DNA from: Selaginella moellendorffii
Taxonomy: Eukaryota; Streptophyta; Lycopodiopsida; Selaginellales; Selaginellaceae
DNA: 52,500 bases
Assembly: GCF_000143415.4 (NCBI RefSeq)
Contig: NW_003314294.1
Span: 1,860-54,359, forward strand
Direction: 5' to 3'
The position numbers and the translations under genes were made by a program. Below are positions 10,201 through 20,743 of this stretch, in pieces; the first letter of the stretch is position 1, and each line of letters starts with the position of its first letter. The notes under the pieces are model-generated. The model had not been told where the DNA came from, made no database searches, and saw only the letters and a list, made by a program, of their open reading frames with translations.

Positions 10201-12671
10201 GTGCACCAACTTATTTTTAAAGCGTGCTACAGATCACAGCTTAGGAACCTAGTTCCTCCACACTGCCAAGTTCTCTCACTTGACATGTCTGTGATCATGC
10301 ATGGACTCTTCCATGCTCGGCCCCATGGCCCACCCTTTTTGAAGTTATCACCTTCAACTAGGGTATTTGTTCCCCCGACGTGCCAATCTCGCTTGGCAAG
10401 TCCTCCGACCACTGTAACATGGTTCCTGCATAAGCGTGAAGGTCCTTGACCATCGACTTTCGTTCAAAGCCCTCTCTTTGAACACTCGGGAACTACTTCC
10501 CTAACCTTGATAGCTTTGCCTCATGGCAAGCTTCAAGATCACGCTTCTGCTGCGCCACTCTGATTTCGCGCGTTCCATGAACCATTTACACTTAGCCTTT
10601 CTAGGTACTAAGCTACCTAGAATCGTCTTTGGGAACCTTGAAGGAACTCTGTCCCTCAGCTTGCTAAGGCCTCCCTTTTTTGCAAGCCTTCCAAATGCCA
10701 CATAGTCTAACATGGACAATTCCATAACTTAGACTCTCCATGGCATCACGGTTGCTAGCGGCAACACCCTCGAGCCCCCACTTGATTCTCCACTCCCAGC
10801 TGGCATAACCAACCTTGGTTATGCCCTTTGATTCCTACGGTTCGGTTCTATCCCCTTACTTCTTGCTTTTTGGCTTCACACCTTTCCTTTGGTCATTCTC
10901 CTCCAGACCAGGAGGATAGCTTTGCACTTTCTATCATGCTTTAGCAAGTATTCTTAGGGATGAACCTACCCAATAGCCTAGGGAGTGGTTCCTCAATCCG
11001 GGTATGCTCACCTTATAATCCCACACACTGGGATTACATTGTTGCTTATGGGCCTTTACATGCCCATCACTAGCCTTGCCAAAATTCCATTTTTGGCTTT
11101 GTCTAACTCGGGTAGACAGTCCTCTCCTGTCTCCGCAACCTTGGACATTTGGATAGCACCTTCTATCCATCATTCGCTAGGGACTTAGTCCCTTGGGCTT
11201 TATCCATTGCCCTCGCGACATCAAACACCACCTTCTGGTGTTCTAGAGTGTTCGGGTGTCCCAATGATGGCTTTCTTGACAATGAGTATTTCCTTTTATG
11301 ACATACTATATCGCAACACAAGCAACTTATCCCCCGTAAGGGTATATCCAACTTCCCTATGCTATTAAGAAGTCTTGGGTAGCTACCTTCTACCCGTGTA
11401 ACCAGTTATTTTGCACCTCTTGCTTAGTTGCCTTGTAGTTGTCAAGTCCTACAACTCATTGCTGGTGCTTCCACACCTCCATCATTATCTGGGTCACCAC
11501 ACTCCAACTGCATGCTCTGCAGCTTAGGCTATGCTATTCCCATTTCCATTGGGATTCCTTTGGCAAGGGGTTCTCATGAACCCACCAACATAGCCTCAAG
11601 GTATCACACCTTGGCACATTTGGTGTCTCCACACCATCGGCTCCACGAGCCTACCTCTATGACATTTCCCCTTCGTGTCTAAGTCTTTGCCAAGACCAAC
11701 ACCGCTCTTTCTCATGCCAACCATCCGTTAGCACTACACCATAGAGGTCACACACAACTTTGTGTCAAAGTTGTTTTCTTTTTTTGGGAACACCTTTCCC
11801 ACGGCTTTAGCATGGCATATTTTGCCATCGATGAGATACCCTCTGTTCTCATCCTTGGATCCTATGATCCCCCCCCCCATCCTTTGTGGGGTACAACACA
11901 CCTCAGTCCAAATGCTTCCATCAGTCCTTTTAGGACCATCCCTTGACTCTACTTGAGTCATCCAGCAGTTTTGGACTTGGTTAATCCACAGACCCGTAAG
12001 GTCCTACTTGTGAGGCACTAGCTCACTGGAATACACTTCTTGCATTCCTGTCCTACTCAAAAGGACTATTTTCACAAGTGTTACTCCGACACTTGATTTT
12101 GTTCTCTGGGGGCAACCTTTGCTCCTTAGGACTACTTGTCCATGTGATGAGAATACCAACTCATCCACTTAATACACCCCCAACTCCTTGGGTTGTTCCA
12201 GCATTTATTAGAGGTAGCCCCGGCTACCATTTCGAAGACTCGTGTCCTCATCCATACTTGACCTCTCACGGTCATCCATTCCAGTCTCACCTTCATGAGC
12301 ACCAGCCTCAACCATGTGAGGATAAACTTGTGACTCCTTTATTGTTTTTGGAGTCTCTATCTTCCCCGTGATCCCAACTATAGTTGTTTACCCCAACTAC
12401 ATTAGCCCGTTTGCTGAGTCAAACGCTCATCTGGATCACCTCCTCAACTCGATGAGGAAAACCTTGCACTGTTCCCAAGATCCCAAAGTCGTTCCATTAT
12501 TGGCCCCTTTTCTATCCACCACCTTGTCTACAAGTTCACACATGAACTGTAATGGAGAGCCATGTCTTCCCGACCTGCTACTCCTCAAGGATATGCCCAC
12601 TTCTCGGACCTTCCGTTGCCAACACCAGTGGTGATATACTTGAGCACAAATAAAAGTCGGACTAAGGAACA

Positions 12672-12683
12672 GCTCCGATACCA
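12672..12683 (-). other. Primer-binding site of the LARD-like element
   Basis: The minus strand reads TGGTATCGGAGC, one mismatch from the initiator tRNA-Met primer-binding sequence, positioned directly inside the LTR that starts at 12687. Confidence 0.85.
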
Positions 12684-12686
12684 AAT

Positions 12687-14542
12687 TGTAAGCGACTAAA
12701 TTTTCCATTCTACTTTAGTCACTTAACCACACCTCTGACCACTTGGAGGAGTCTCATTCACAACCTCCATAAGTCCAATCCAGGACTTGGGACTTGCTAG
12801 CCCCGAGAATAGCATCCATGCCACTCAACATTTGCACTTGGTCCAAGTGCTCCACGTGTCCGATCCCATGACCGACACTCAAAGGTACCACCGACATAGC
12901 AGCCCGTTACGCTAAGGCCATGCCCAATCACCTTTGCCACACTGGTAGTCCAATACCACTTGCATCACCATCTTGGCTCTCCAAGACTAGGCAAATCATC
13001 CGTGAGTGGTCATCTCAAATCCACTCCTTAGCATCCTTAGGATGCCCACCGACAAGGGGAATAGCATTCCCCAATATCCCTCTGTCAGTCCCCATTAAGT
13101 CCCTTTCTGCCCCTGGCCGTGTTTGCCAACACTGCCACTGGACCGAGACCCACAGGCCCGACCACTAAGTCCCACGGTCCTCTGGGACTTCCTCACCACA
13201 TGACTGTGTCCTTGGTCACTACCCCAGAGGACTGCTCCTCTTCCTTTCCACAGTCTGGGCCTTTGGGACAACATTTCGGAACACCATGGCCTTACGCGAG
13301 CCACCTGGGTACTCTCCTCGCCTTCTGCCCTTGGGTGCTCTAGCCATGGGCTTAGAGCGGGTTCCGTTGAGCCACACCAGGTATCCAAGTAGGTAGTGCC
13401 ACCCACACTTGGACTGGGAGCATCGGCCAGTCGATCTCCCGGGGGAACTAGAGCCGGCTCTTGAACACTTCACCAAGCTACCCCGCTTGTTGGTCTGTGT
13501 TCACTCTAGTCTTGGACTTCCCAGTGGGCAGCTCATCACCCAACACTGGGTCCGGCCTTCCTGGGCCAAACTGGCCTTTCCTGGCCAAACTGGCTCCACT
13601 GTAGTCCTCCCCCTACTATACTTTTGGAGCTCACCAAACCCCCCAGGGTCTGGGAGACGAACGCTTTGGGCTTTCACCCTCTCAGGCTCCGAACTCGGAC
13701 TCGGACTCGGACTCGGACTCGGACTCGGACTCGGATTCGGACTCGGACTCGGGCTCGGGCTCGGTCTCGGCCTCGGCCTCGGCCTCGGTCTCGGTCCCGA
13801 TCTCGGTCTCGGTCTCAGTCCCAGTCTCGGTCTCAACTTCGGACTCCATCTCGGACTCCATCTCGGACTCCATCTCGGACTCCATCTCGGGTCCATCTCG
13901 GACTCCATTTCGGGTCCATCTCGGACTCCATCTCGGGTCCATCTCGGACTCCATCTCGGACTCCATTTCGGGTCCACCTCGGGTCCACCTCGGACTCCAT
14001 CTCGGACTCCATCTCGGACTCCATCTCGGGTCCATCTCGGACTCCATCTCGGGTCCATCTCGGACTCCATTTCGGACTCCAACTCGGGTCCATCTCGGAC
14101 TCCATTTCGGACTCCAACTCGGATCCGTCTCGGACTCCACTTCGGACTCCAACTCGGGTCCATCTCGGACTCCACTTCGGACTCCAACTCGAGTCCATCT
14201 CGGACTCCACTTCGGACTCCAACTCGGGTCCATCTCGAACTCCACTTCGGACTCCAACTCGGGTCCATCTCGGACTCCACTTCGGACTCCAACTCGAGTC
14301 CATCTCGGACACTTCCACGTGTCATGTGTTGGTCCTTTTGGGTCCCTTTTTGGAGCCTCACTTTTTGCTCGCTTCGTGCTCGTTCCTCGAGCACTTCATT
14401 GGGAGTTCCACTCCCGCTGTTGACTTTTCAAGTCGGAGCTTTTGGTCCAAACGTGTTACGCTCGTTTGGCTCTTGCTTCAGCCACTACCACATGGCACCC
14501 TTTCCGGCTCCACTTTGGGGCCTAGGGATTTTGTGTCTCACA
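12687..14542 (-). repeat. LTR copy 4 (1,856 bp), 5' LTR of the LARD-like element
   Basis: Runs in plus-strand sense from TGTAAGCGAC to TGTCTCACA. It is the 5' LTR in the element's own orientation because the primer-binding site adjoins its left end. It is about 30 bp longer than copy 3, mostly through array length. Confidence 0.9.
13687..14310. repeat. Hexamer/dodecamer tandem array inside LTR copy 4
   Basis: Same unit progression as in copies 1 and 3. The right half has more repeats of the longer unit containing ACTTCGGACTCCAACTCGGGTCC than copy 3. Translations over it are artefacts of an open-frame repeat. Confidence 0.95.
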
Positions 14543-17449
14543 GCAACTAAGCTAACCAAGGTTAAAGATACTTTAGTTAGTATTTGAGACCAATCCTTCA
14601 ACATTACTCAGGTATAGATAACACTTCCTCAAGGAGTGCATCACCACATCCAAGACTCAATGAAATCCAACACTATGAACTAAACGCAACCAAATGATAT
14701 TAACAGAGGTAGAGTCGACATGCCAACATAGAAAACCCATGTAAGTCTAACGACACGATCCTCCGCAACCCCATTCGGTAAAGCAAGCCCATCACTGATA
14801 AATTTTCATCGAGTGAAGCAAGTGTCAACAGTCCTTGACAAAGTCTACAAGCAATCACTAGTTGCCAAGCAACTAACCATCACTTTTTTAACTTGCTTTC
14901 ATGAGACCCAAACACTAAACTCATGTCATTTAGTCATATACTTGTCCAACATGAACGTGATACCTTCGGTATGAAATAAAAGTTCATTGACAAGCATAAA
15001 CTAAATGACCACTCGAATCCAACTCAACTGCAATAAGCTCACTAATGCATTTAGCCACTAGCTCTAAGCATGCCTTGAAGAGGCTAGCTATGCATGATCA
15101 ACACTCAACTGAAACTAAAGTGAAGACCATGAGATGGATCTATATTGGTACACAACCTCCTCATAGACAAAGCTATAGTATGGGTACCAACATCTCAAAC
15201 TCAAACAACTAAGTTGGACATCACCATCCTTAGCCAAGGCGCAGAGCCACCAAGACCAAATCAAGATCAGTGAGAGCTCACTACTCTCATAGAGTCTAAC
15301 GAAATGCAAAGTGCAACCTGCCACCAAGCATAACGCTATAAAAGAAAAGCACAAGGGTCACCTTTCTAGAAAAGTGCAATGGCCACTTTTCTACACTAAC
15401 TCCAGACTCTATTCAACTCAATTGCCTTAGCCCCAAAAGTTAGCATCCCTTTCGGCTGCATTATACAAACTATCTACTAAGGTCTAAGCTAACAGAAGTC
15501 AACTCTAACCCTTTCACTAGTTTGTATTGGCTTACGAAAATGGAATGGTTTTCGGACAAAGTGATCAACAGATCAGCCTTTGGAAAAGTCTAAGAAAATT
15601 TATGGAAAATCTTTCCATTCTAGAGAAAGAATGACTCACAGTCTAGGAATGCAAACTTTCAAGACTCAACCAATTTCTTCCTACCAACAACTTCACATAG
15701 GTTCACCTCAACACAAATTCTCATGACCCATAGTATGCTTAAGCCTCGAACATTTTTTTGCCCATTCTTTCGTCATCCAACACCGATATCCGTAAAAATG
15801 CAAATGGAATATCCAAGGCTTGATCACGAAGACCACATCTTCGAATATCCACATTGCACTAACACTCTTCTTCAACCATCTTCAAGATCCAATGTGAAGC
15901 TAAAACACCAATAAGAAAAATGACATGGAAAATCAAGCTCTAAGGAAAATTCCTCATCACTCGAATCAACAATGCCACTTCCACTAACACAAGTGCTAGC
16001 AATATCAATGCTTTAACTACACACCTTTTCCATCCAACAATCTACTCCAAGTGTTAATGGATAAACCAACAAGCCATAACAAATGAATGCTATAACCCTT
16101 TTCCAACACTTTACGGGTAAATCCTCAAGGAACAAAGAACTAACTTAAACTTAGCATAATGGACCACCATTGATAATCCAGTCAAAACTACTACAATGCT
16201 ACTTCGTGCAAGTAGATTAGCCTCACCATCAACCACTTTGGGGTTGATCATCATAACCAAGCAACTTCGTAAACACATTGCTCATTATCACATGGATATG
16301 ATATAAGTATCACAATGGCTTGATCATCAATTGAGTAACACCACGAGCAATGCCAATGTCATTACTTCAAAGGTTTATGTGAATATCAAGTGTCAACTCG
16401 ACTCGACAAAATGCAACATAAATGCCACACTCACCGATAGAGATTTACAACACTAAACACCACTAACTTTTGTTCACAATATGGACAAGCTCATGCCACT
16501 CTTTTTTCGACCAAACTCAAAACTAATCCAACACCAAGCTACTCAATGAGCAATAGCAAGGTTCCTCATAAAAGAATTGAGCATTGCAACCCAAGTCTTC
16601 CCATAGCAAGCCTAGACAAAATGGTTTAGCGCTTCACCGCTATCCATCCCATGACTCACCATTTGTAAGACCATCATAATCAACATGCATCAAGATAGGG
16701 ACTCTTGATTGCATAATGTGAATACGAGCAATGAGTCAACACCTCATTGCGAATCATTTCTTCAAGGCCCTCAAAGGCCCTCAAAGAGTATGTGGATGAG
16801 AACCTTGCCTCAGGGTACATTTAGCATTTGCAGTCCCCAGCTGGAGCACCTATCTTTATTCTATGTTTTCTTCACACTTATCATAACTCCCTTATTTTAT
16901 GTGAGTACCTGGGACATCACTATATGATTGAAAAGCTATGCATTTTTATATTAGCTAGAGATGCAATAAAATATCATCTGATATATGCAAAATTATATCT
17001 AGTATCAAACTCATAATACTCCCATTGTGCTACAAAAAAACTGTTGGCATGAATTGTAATTTTCTTATTTATTTGAGTTGATGGTGTTCAATTTGATGGG
17101 GCCTTTCCATGATTAACTATTAATAATGAGTTATATTATGATTGTTTTTGACTACATGACTCAATGGATTGGAGTTAGTGTTTTAGCTAGTGCATCTCCT
17201 CTAATGTCAAGACCCCTGACAAGATCAAGACTGGAAAATGCAAAAAGACAAAGAGAAAAGCTAGTGGAAACAAAGAAGAGGCCTTAGACTGGCATTGATT
17301 CAGATTGTGGAGAAATGGAACAAGGCTAACCTATATATACTATAGGTTGATGAAGCTCCACCACTCTTGGATCGAGGACGGCCTAAATATAGTTGAGGTC
17401 AAGGAAGCGCCACATCATCATCAGGAATGGGGCTCGAGACTCAGGAATC
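14543..17449. other. Gene-poor stretch, no supported gene
   Basis: About 2.9 kb with stops in every frame. The 14543-16700 part has an even, C-poor-on-minus composition that looks like decayed retroelement interior, but I find no diagnostic protein block or LTR pair. Near 17200-17290 a short frame reads SRPLTRSRLENAKRQREKL, similar in style to the PLTRSR segments found at polyprotein ends of plant Ty3 elements; this is only suggestive. Confidence 0.5.
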
Positions 17450-17527
17450 GGGAAGTGTCTCGAGAGTCAGGAATAGGGAAGTGTCTCGAGAGTCAGGAAT
17501 AGGGAAGTGTCTCGAGAGTCAGGAATG
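17450..17527. repeat. Three copies of a 26-bp tandem repeat
   Basis: The unit GGGAAGTGTCTCGAGAGTCAGGAATA minus its last bases is repeated at 17450, 17476 and 17502, the first two copies being identical and the third ending in a variant. A diverged half unit precedes it at about 17430. It includes a central CTCGAG palindrome. Function unknown. Confidence 0.85.
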
Positions 17528-17926
17528 TGGTCTGCAGGTCAGGAATCCGGCGAGAGTTAGGAATGTGGCAAGAATTGGGGGATTCCTGACATCTAACATC
17601 ATTGATAATCTTGCTCACTACCTAGCCAAGTTTTATGTCTAATAGGAATTTGGTAGCATGGGTGGTAATATAACTGTGTATAACCTTCTTAGTAGACCTT
17701 ATTTTGGAGATAAACTATCACACCTACCCTAAATTTTTAACAATTTTATTAAAAATTCACATATTTTATAATTATACCCTTTAATGATCTAATGAGCTGA
17801 CCAAACCACATTCACAAAAAGTGTATGCTTCTTTATCTAAGATGTCAAAACATGAAATGCCTCATCTATAAATATAAGACCATTATCTAAGAGAATTTAA
17901 TTGGGACAAGAATTCTAGAGGGATGG

Positions 17927-17927
<1 letters not shown>

Positions 17928-17960
<33 letters not shown>
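17928..17960. repeat. TA dinucleotide microsatellite (33 bp)
   Basis: An uninterrupted TA run in AT-rich flanking DNA. No evidence of any other role. Confidence 0.95.
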
Positions 17961-17962
<2 letters not shown>

Positions 17963-19617
17963 GAGGGGAAAAATATTAGTGGCTCACTATATAAGCTTTT
18001 ATATAGTCATAATTCTATATTGCCAATGAAATTATATTTACCATTGCAATTGTTTCAAATAACTAATATTAGGTCCTAAAACTAGTATTTAAAGAATATT
18101 CTTCCATTAGTCCACTACTAAACACTTGGACACTTAGAAATCCTATGCAATCTGTGTTAAGTACCTAATGTTAATTTATTTTCCCAATCTTATGGTATAT
18201 AGTTTGTATAAAGGGGTTCTTGCTTAGTGAAAAAGGAATATATTGAGTGTTATAACAAAGTTTATAAAACTTGACACAACATTTGATCTTGTAAAAATTG
18301 TGTATATGCAACAACTAAAACACTTTTTACAAAGGAATCAAGAACAAGTTGCACTACCTGCAGATCTTCTACTATGTCTTTATGACATTTGTTTAGATCT
18401 ACCAAAAAACCCTAATTTAGAAAAGGTTTAGTACATACATTATTATTAATTTGATTCAATTTGAACCACTTGTTTTTGTATATAAGCTAGTGTTTGGGCT
18501 AATTCAAATATGCAATTATAAGTTTTCACATTAGTGGAAGTAAGGGACAACTCTAATTTATCTATAAGAAGCACTCAAAATTTATGTTTTTTTTTTGCCT
18601 AAATCTTCTTTATCTTTCAAAAGAGTCTTTCCACAAAATTTATTTCACTCTTATAAATTTACCTTCTTTTCATTCATAGTTGAAGAGTAAGCTCCTCCTT
18701 TGCAGTAGCCTCCTCTTTGTTGTGGAGCAATAACTCATACAATTGTTCAAAGCTATATAGTGGGTACAATAATTATTAGATGTTAAAATATAATAAGAAT
18801 ATGTTAAAATATAGTAAGAAATTTCATAAATTATAAATATAGTTAGAGTTTATAAAGATAAACTAATCTAAATATAACATTATAATAGAATATCAAGGCA
18901 TTTTTTAGGTTTTCCTATAGGTTTGGAAAAACATTTACAAATTTATTTCATAATTGAAAAAGTTTATACATATTTATAATTTATCAACACAGGATTAATC
19001 TAAATATATATCAAGTAAATTTTCCCAGTCATAAGTCACAAGTTTGTGGAAAGTGTTTGATAGTTTCAGGTTAAATTCTTCCTTGTAGAACGTGCTATTG
19101 CCCAGGTTTCCCTTCTTTTTATTTAAATTTATATTTAGCTAAAATTTGATGCCAATTTTATTTGTTTGATTTTATTATTCCAGCTTTGTTGATTCTTTTG
19201 ATACATTCTTCATTTGATACCTGTTTTATCTACAATAGAATACTATATTCTTGCTTAGTTGCTCATCTTTACAAATAAATTTCAAGGAATATATCTATGT
19301 TCTTGAAATTTGGTAAATATTTTTATCTATAAATAATAAAACAATTAAATAATAATAGAATTAATTTAGGTAAAGGACAAAAGTAGATATAGAGGATTCT
19401 TATATAAGCCTTCACATTAGTTTAACTTTAAATTAATTATTTCAAACTTATCTTGGAGTATTAGAATAAAATATTTGGGTTACAAAAACTTAAATATTTT
19501 TTAATAATATTTTGAAAAATTAAAAAATTGATATTGGTATTATAAAATAATCTGCTATAATCTGGACCATCCAATATTTCTATAAGTATGGTTATAGTAT
19601 TTCTTTAAAAAGGTATT
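17961..19617. other. AT-rich intergenic stretch
   Basis: No gene supported. A 62-codon frame at 18243-18431 is the longest open stretch but has no recognisable motif. The last 250 bp or so resembles 22980-23252 upstream of the second lectin-like copy and so belongs to the duplicated unit. Confidence 0.55.
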
Positions 19618-20541
19618 ATGGCTTTAGGCATTATACTAATGTTTTTATTTAGATCAATTAATGCTGCTGAGGTTGGCTTTAGACCAGAAGATACAGGTTA
19701 TATAAATTCAAATGCTACAAATAGGATTATATCATCTCTACTTTTAATGGTAAGAGCTCAAATTCCTCCTGCTACAGAAGTTCCATTAGGTCAAGGTATC
19801 AAAGGTGAGGTAACTTTGGCAGATGAAGTATACGGTAAAATAAGTGTAAATGTACAAATATGGCTTTATAGCCATGAAAGAGGGAAAAGTTTCAGGCATT
19901 GTTCTACTTATCCTACTGGAGAGAATGGTAACACTACTGTCATTATATTAGATTTACTTTACTTATTAATGTATTACCGTCCTATTCTTGTATCTTTAGG
20001 TTCTAGATTGATTGCTTTAACATCAGGAATTTATGGTATTTACTATTGGGTTAGAAATGTACCTCCAGCAAGGCAGCCTAGCTTGAGAACATCAAATCAG
20101 TTTATTAATACATTAAATAAGCTTAATAGTTTTAATGATTGTCATATTTCCTTGAATACATTAATTAGCTCTACAATTCATAATATTTTATTAGAATTCC
20201 ATTTTATAACATCTCCAAATCAAAAAGCATACCTATATTTGCATCCTAATTGCAAATTAGAATTATATATTGGAAATAAATCAAAGTGGTTTAAATCAGG
20301 AAATTATATAAGATGTTATCTTGTATTACAGGATGATGGAAATCTAGTTTTATATAGCATAAACAAAAAAATTGTGTGGTCACCAAATGAATATTGTTAT
20401 CCCCAACCAAACTGTGTTATGAATTCATATCTTTCATTACAAAACAATTGTAATTTAGTTTTGTACCAAAATATACAAGATACGTTTTCTAAAGTACCAA
20501 GAGTTCAAATCCTTTGGTCAACTGGTACTTTTTGTAATTAA
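19618..20541 (+). CDS. Bulb-type (GNA-like) mannose-binding lectin domain protein with unknown N-terminal domain
   Basis: A single uninterrupted 307-codon frame. A short hydrophobic N-terminus (LGIILMFLF) could be a signal peptide cleaved near residue 16-17, suggesting secretion. Residues about 17-215 match nothing I recognise; they include a hydrophobic stretch near IILDLLYLLMYYRPILVSL. Residues about 220-305 are B-lectin-like: a degenerate first repeat (LYLHPNCKLELYIGN), a canonical carbohydrate-binding motif QDDGNLVLY fitting QxDxNxVxY, then LQNNCNLVLY and a final ILWSTGTF. Members of this family bind mannose, often in defence. The gene is strikingly AT-rich and uses AT-ending codons, unlike the GC-rich PPR genes beside it. 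A damaged paralogue lies at 23253. Expression is unproven, but the open frame against a disrupted copy argues this one is the functional member. Confidence 0.75.
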   Translation: MALGIILMFLFRSINAAEVGFRPEDTGYINSNATNRIISSLLLMVRAQIPPATEVPLGQGIKGEVTLADEVYGKISVNVQIWLYSHERGKSFRHCSTYPTGENGNTTVIILDLLYLLMYYRPILVSLGSRLIALTSGIYGIYYWVRNVPPARQPSLRTSNQFINTLNKLNSFNDCHISLNTLISSTIHNILLEFHFITSPNQKAYLYLHPNCKLELYIGNKSKWFKSGNYIRCYLVLQDDGNLVLYSINKKIVWSPNEYCYPQPNCVMNSYLSLQNNCNLVLYQNIQDTFSKVPRVQILWSTGTFCN

Positions 20542-20743
20542 AAACATTAATATAAAATTATTATTTATATTGTCTGCGGTACAGAAGGTAACACTTGTCG
20601 AAGTTCCCAAAGAGCAAATTTGGGAATTCTTGGGAATGCCAGCACCGAACACATCATCCCGCCCAGTGGAGATTGAAGCAAGGAATTGCTTCACAAGACA
20701 TGGGCAATATTTAGTTTTTTCTTTTGTAAGCTTTTGATGGTTT
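20542..20743. other. Convergent spacer between lectin-like gene and PPR copy 1
   Basis: About 200 bp between two convergent reading frames, conserved in the second unit (24333-24582), so it presumably holds both 3' UTRs. Unit 2 carries an extra segment with a repeated CCCATGTCTGTRGTAC motif at about 24397-24428. Confidence 0.6.

Larger units (their letters stand above)
8588..12686 (-). mobile_element. Non-coding interior of the LARD-like element
   Basis: About 4.1 kb with no frame longer than roughly 100 codons and no retroviral motif on either strand. The right 950 bp are shared with positions 1-940. Inside it are short internal duplications (for example the related GCATCCC...GGTGCACCCAA-type segments near 9795-9840 and 9985-10020) and two RNA-polymerase-III-like B boxes near 10100-10136. 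A polypurine stretch just inside the left LTR on the minus strand (about 8590-8604) could serve as the polypurine tract. Confidence 0.75.
6763..14542 (-). mobile_element. LTR retrotransposon with two LTRs and a large non-coding interior
   Basis: Two similar LTRs (6763-8587 and 12687-14542) bound a 4.1-kb interior. A primer-binding site with one mismatch (minus-strand TGGTATCGGAGC, 12672-12683) sits just inside the right LTR, so the element reads on minus. No frame in the interior shows gag, protease, reverse transcriptase or integrase, which fits a non-autonomous LARD-like element mobilised by a relative. The outer flanks (CCAAA on the left, GCAAC on the right) do not match, so a simple single insertion with target duplication is not supported. 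Confidence 0.85.

Noticed and set aside
13409-14587. 392-codon plus frame and its relatives
   Set aside because: Same artefact in LTR copy 4; it even runs through the LTR end into unrelated DNA.
14543-14600. Continuation of the older Ty3 pol frame after the two-LTR element (KVKDTLVS resembles the segment after RT)
   Set aside because: The match is about eight residues, then stops follow and no RNase H or integrase block appears; likely chance.
18243-18431. 62-codon plus frame with protein-like composition
   Set aside because: No motif, no neighbouring exon, and AT-rich context; not enough to call a gene.
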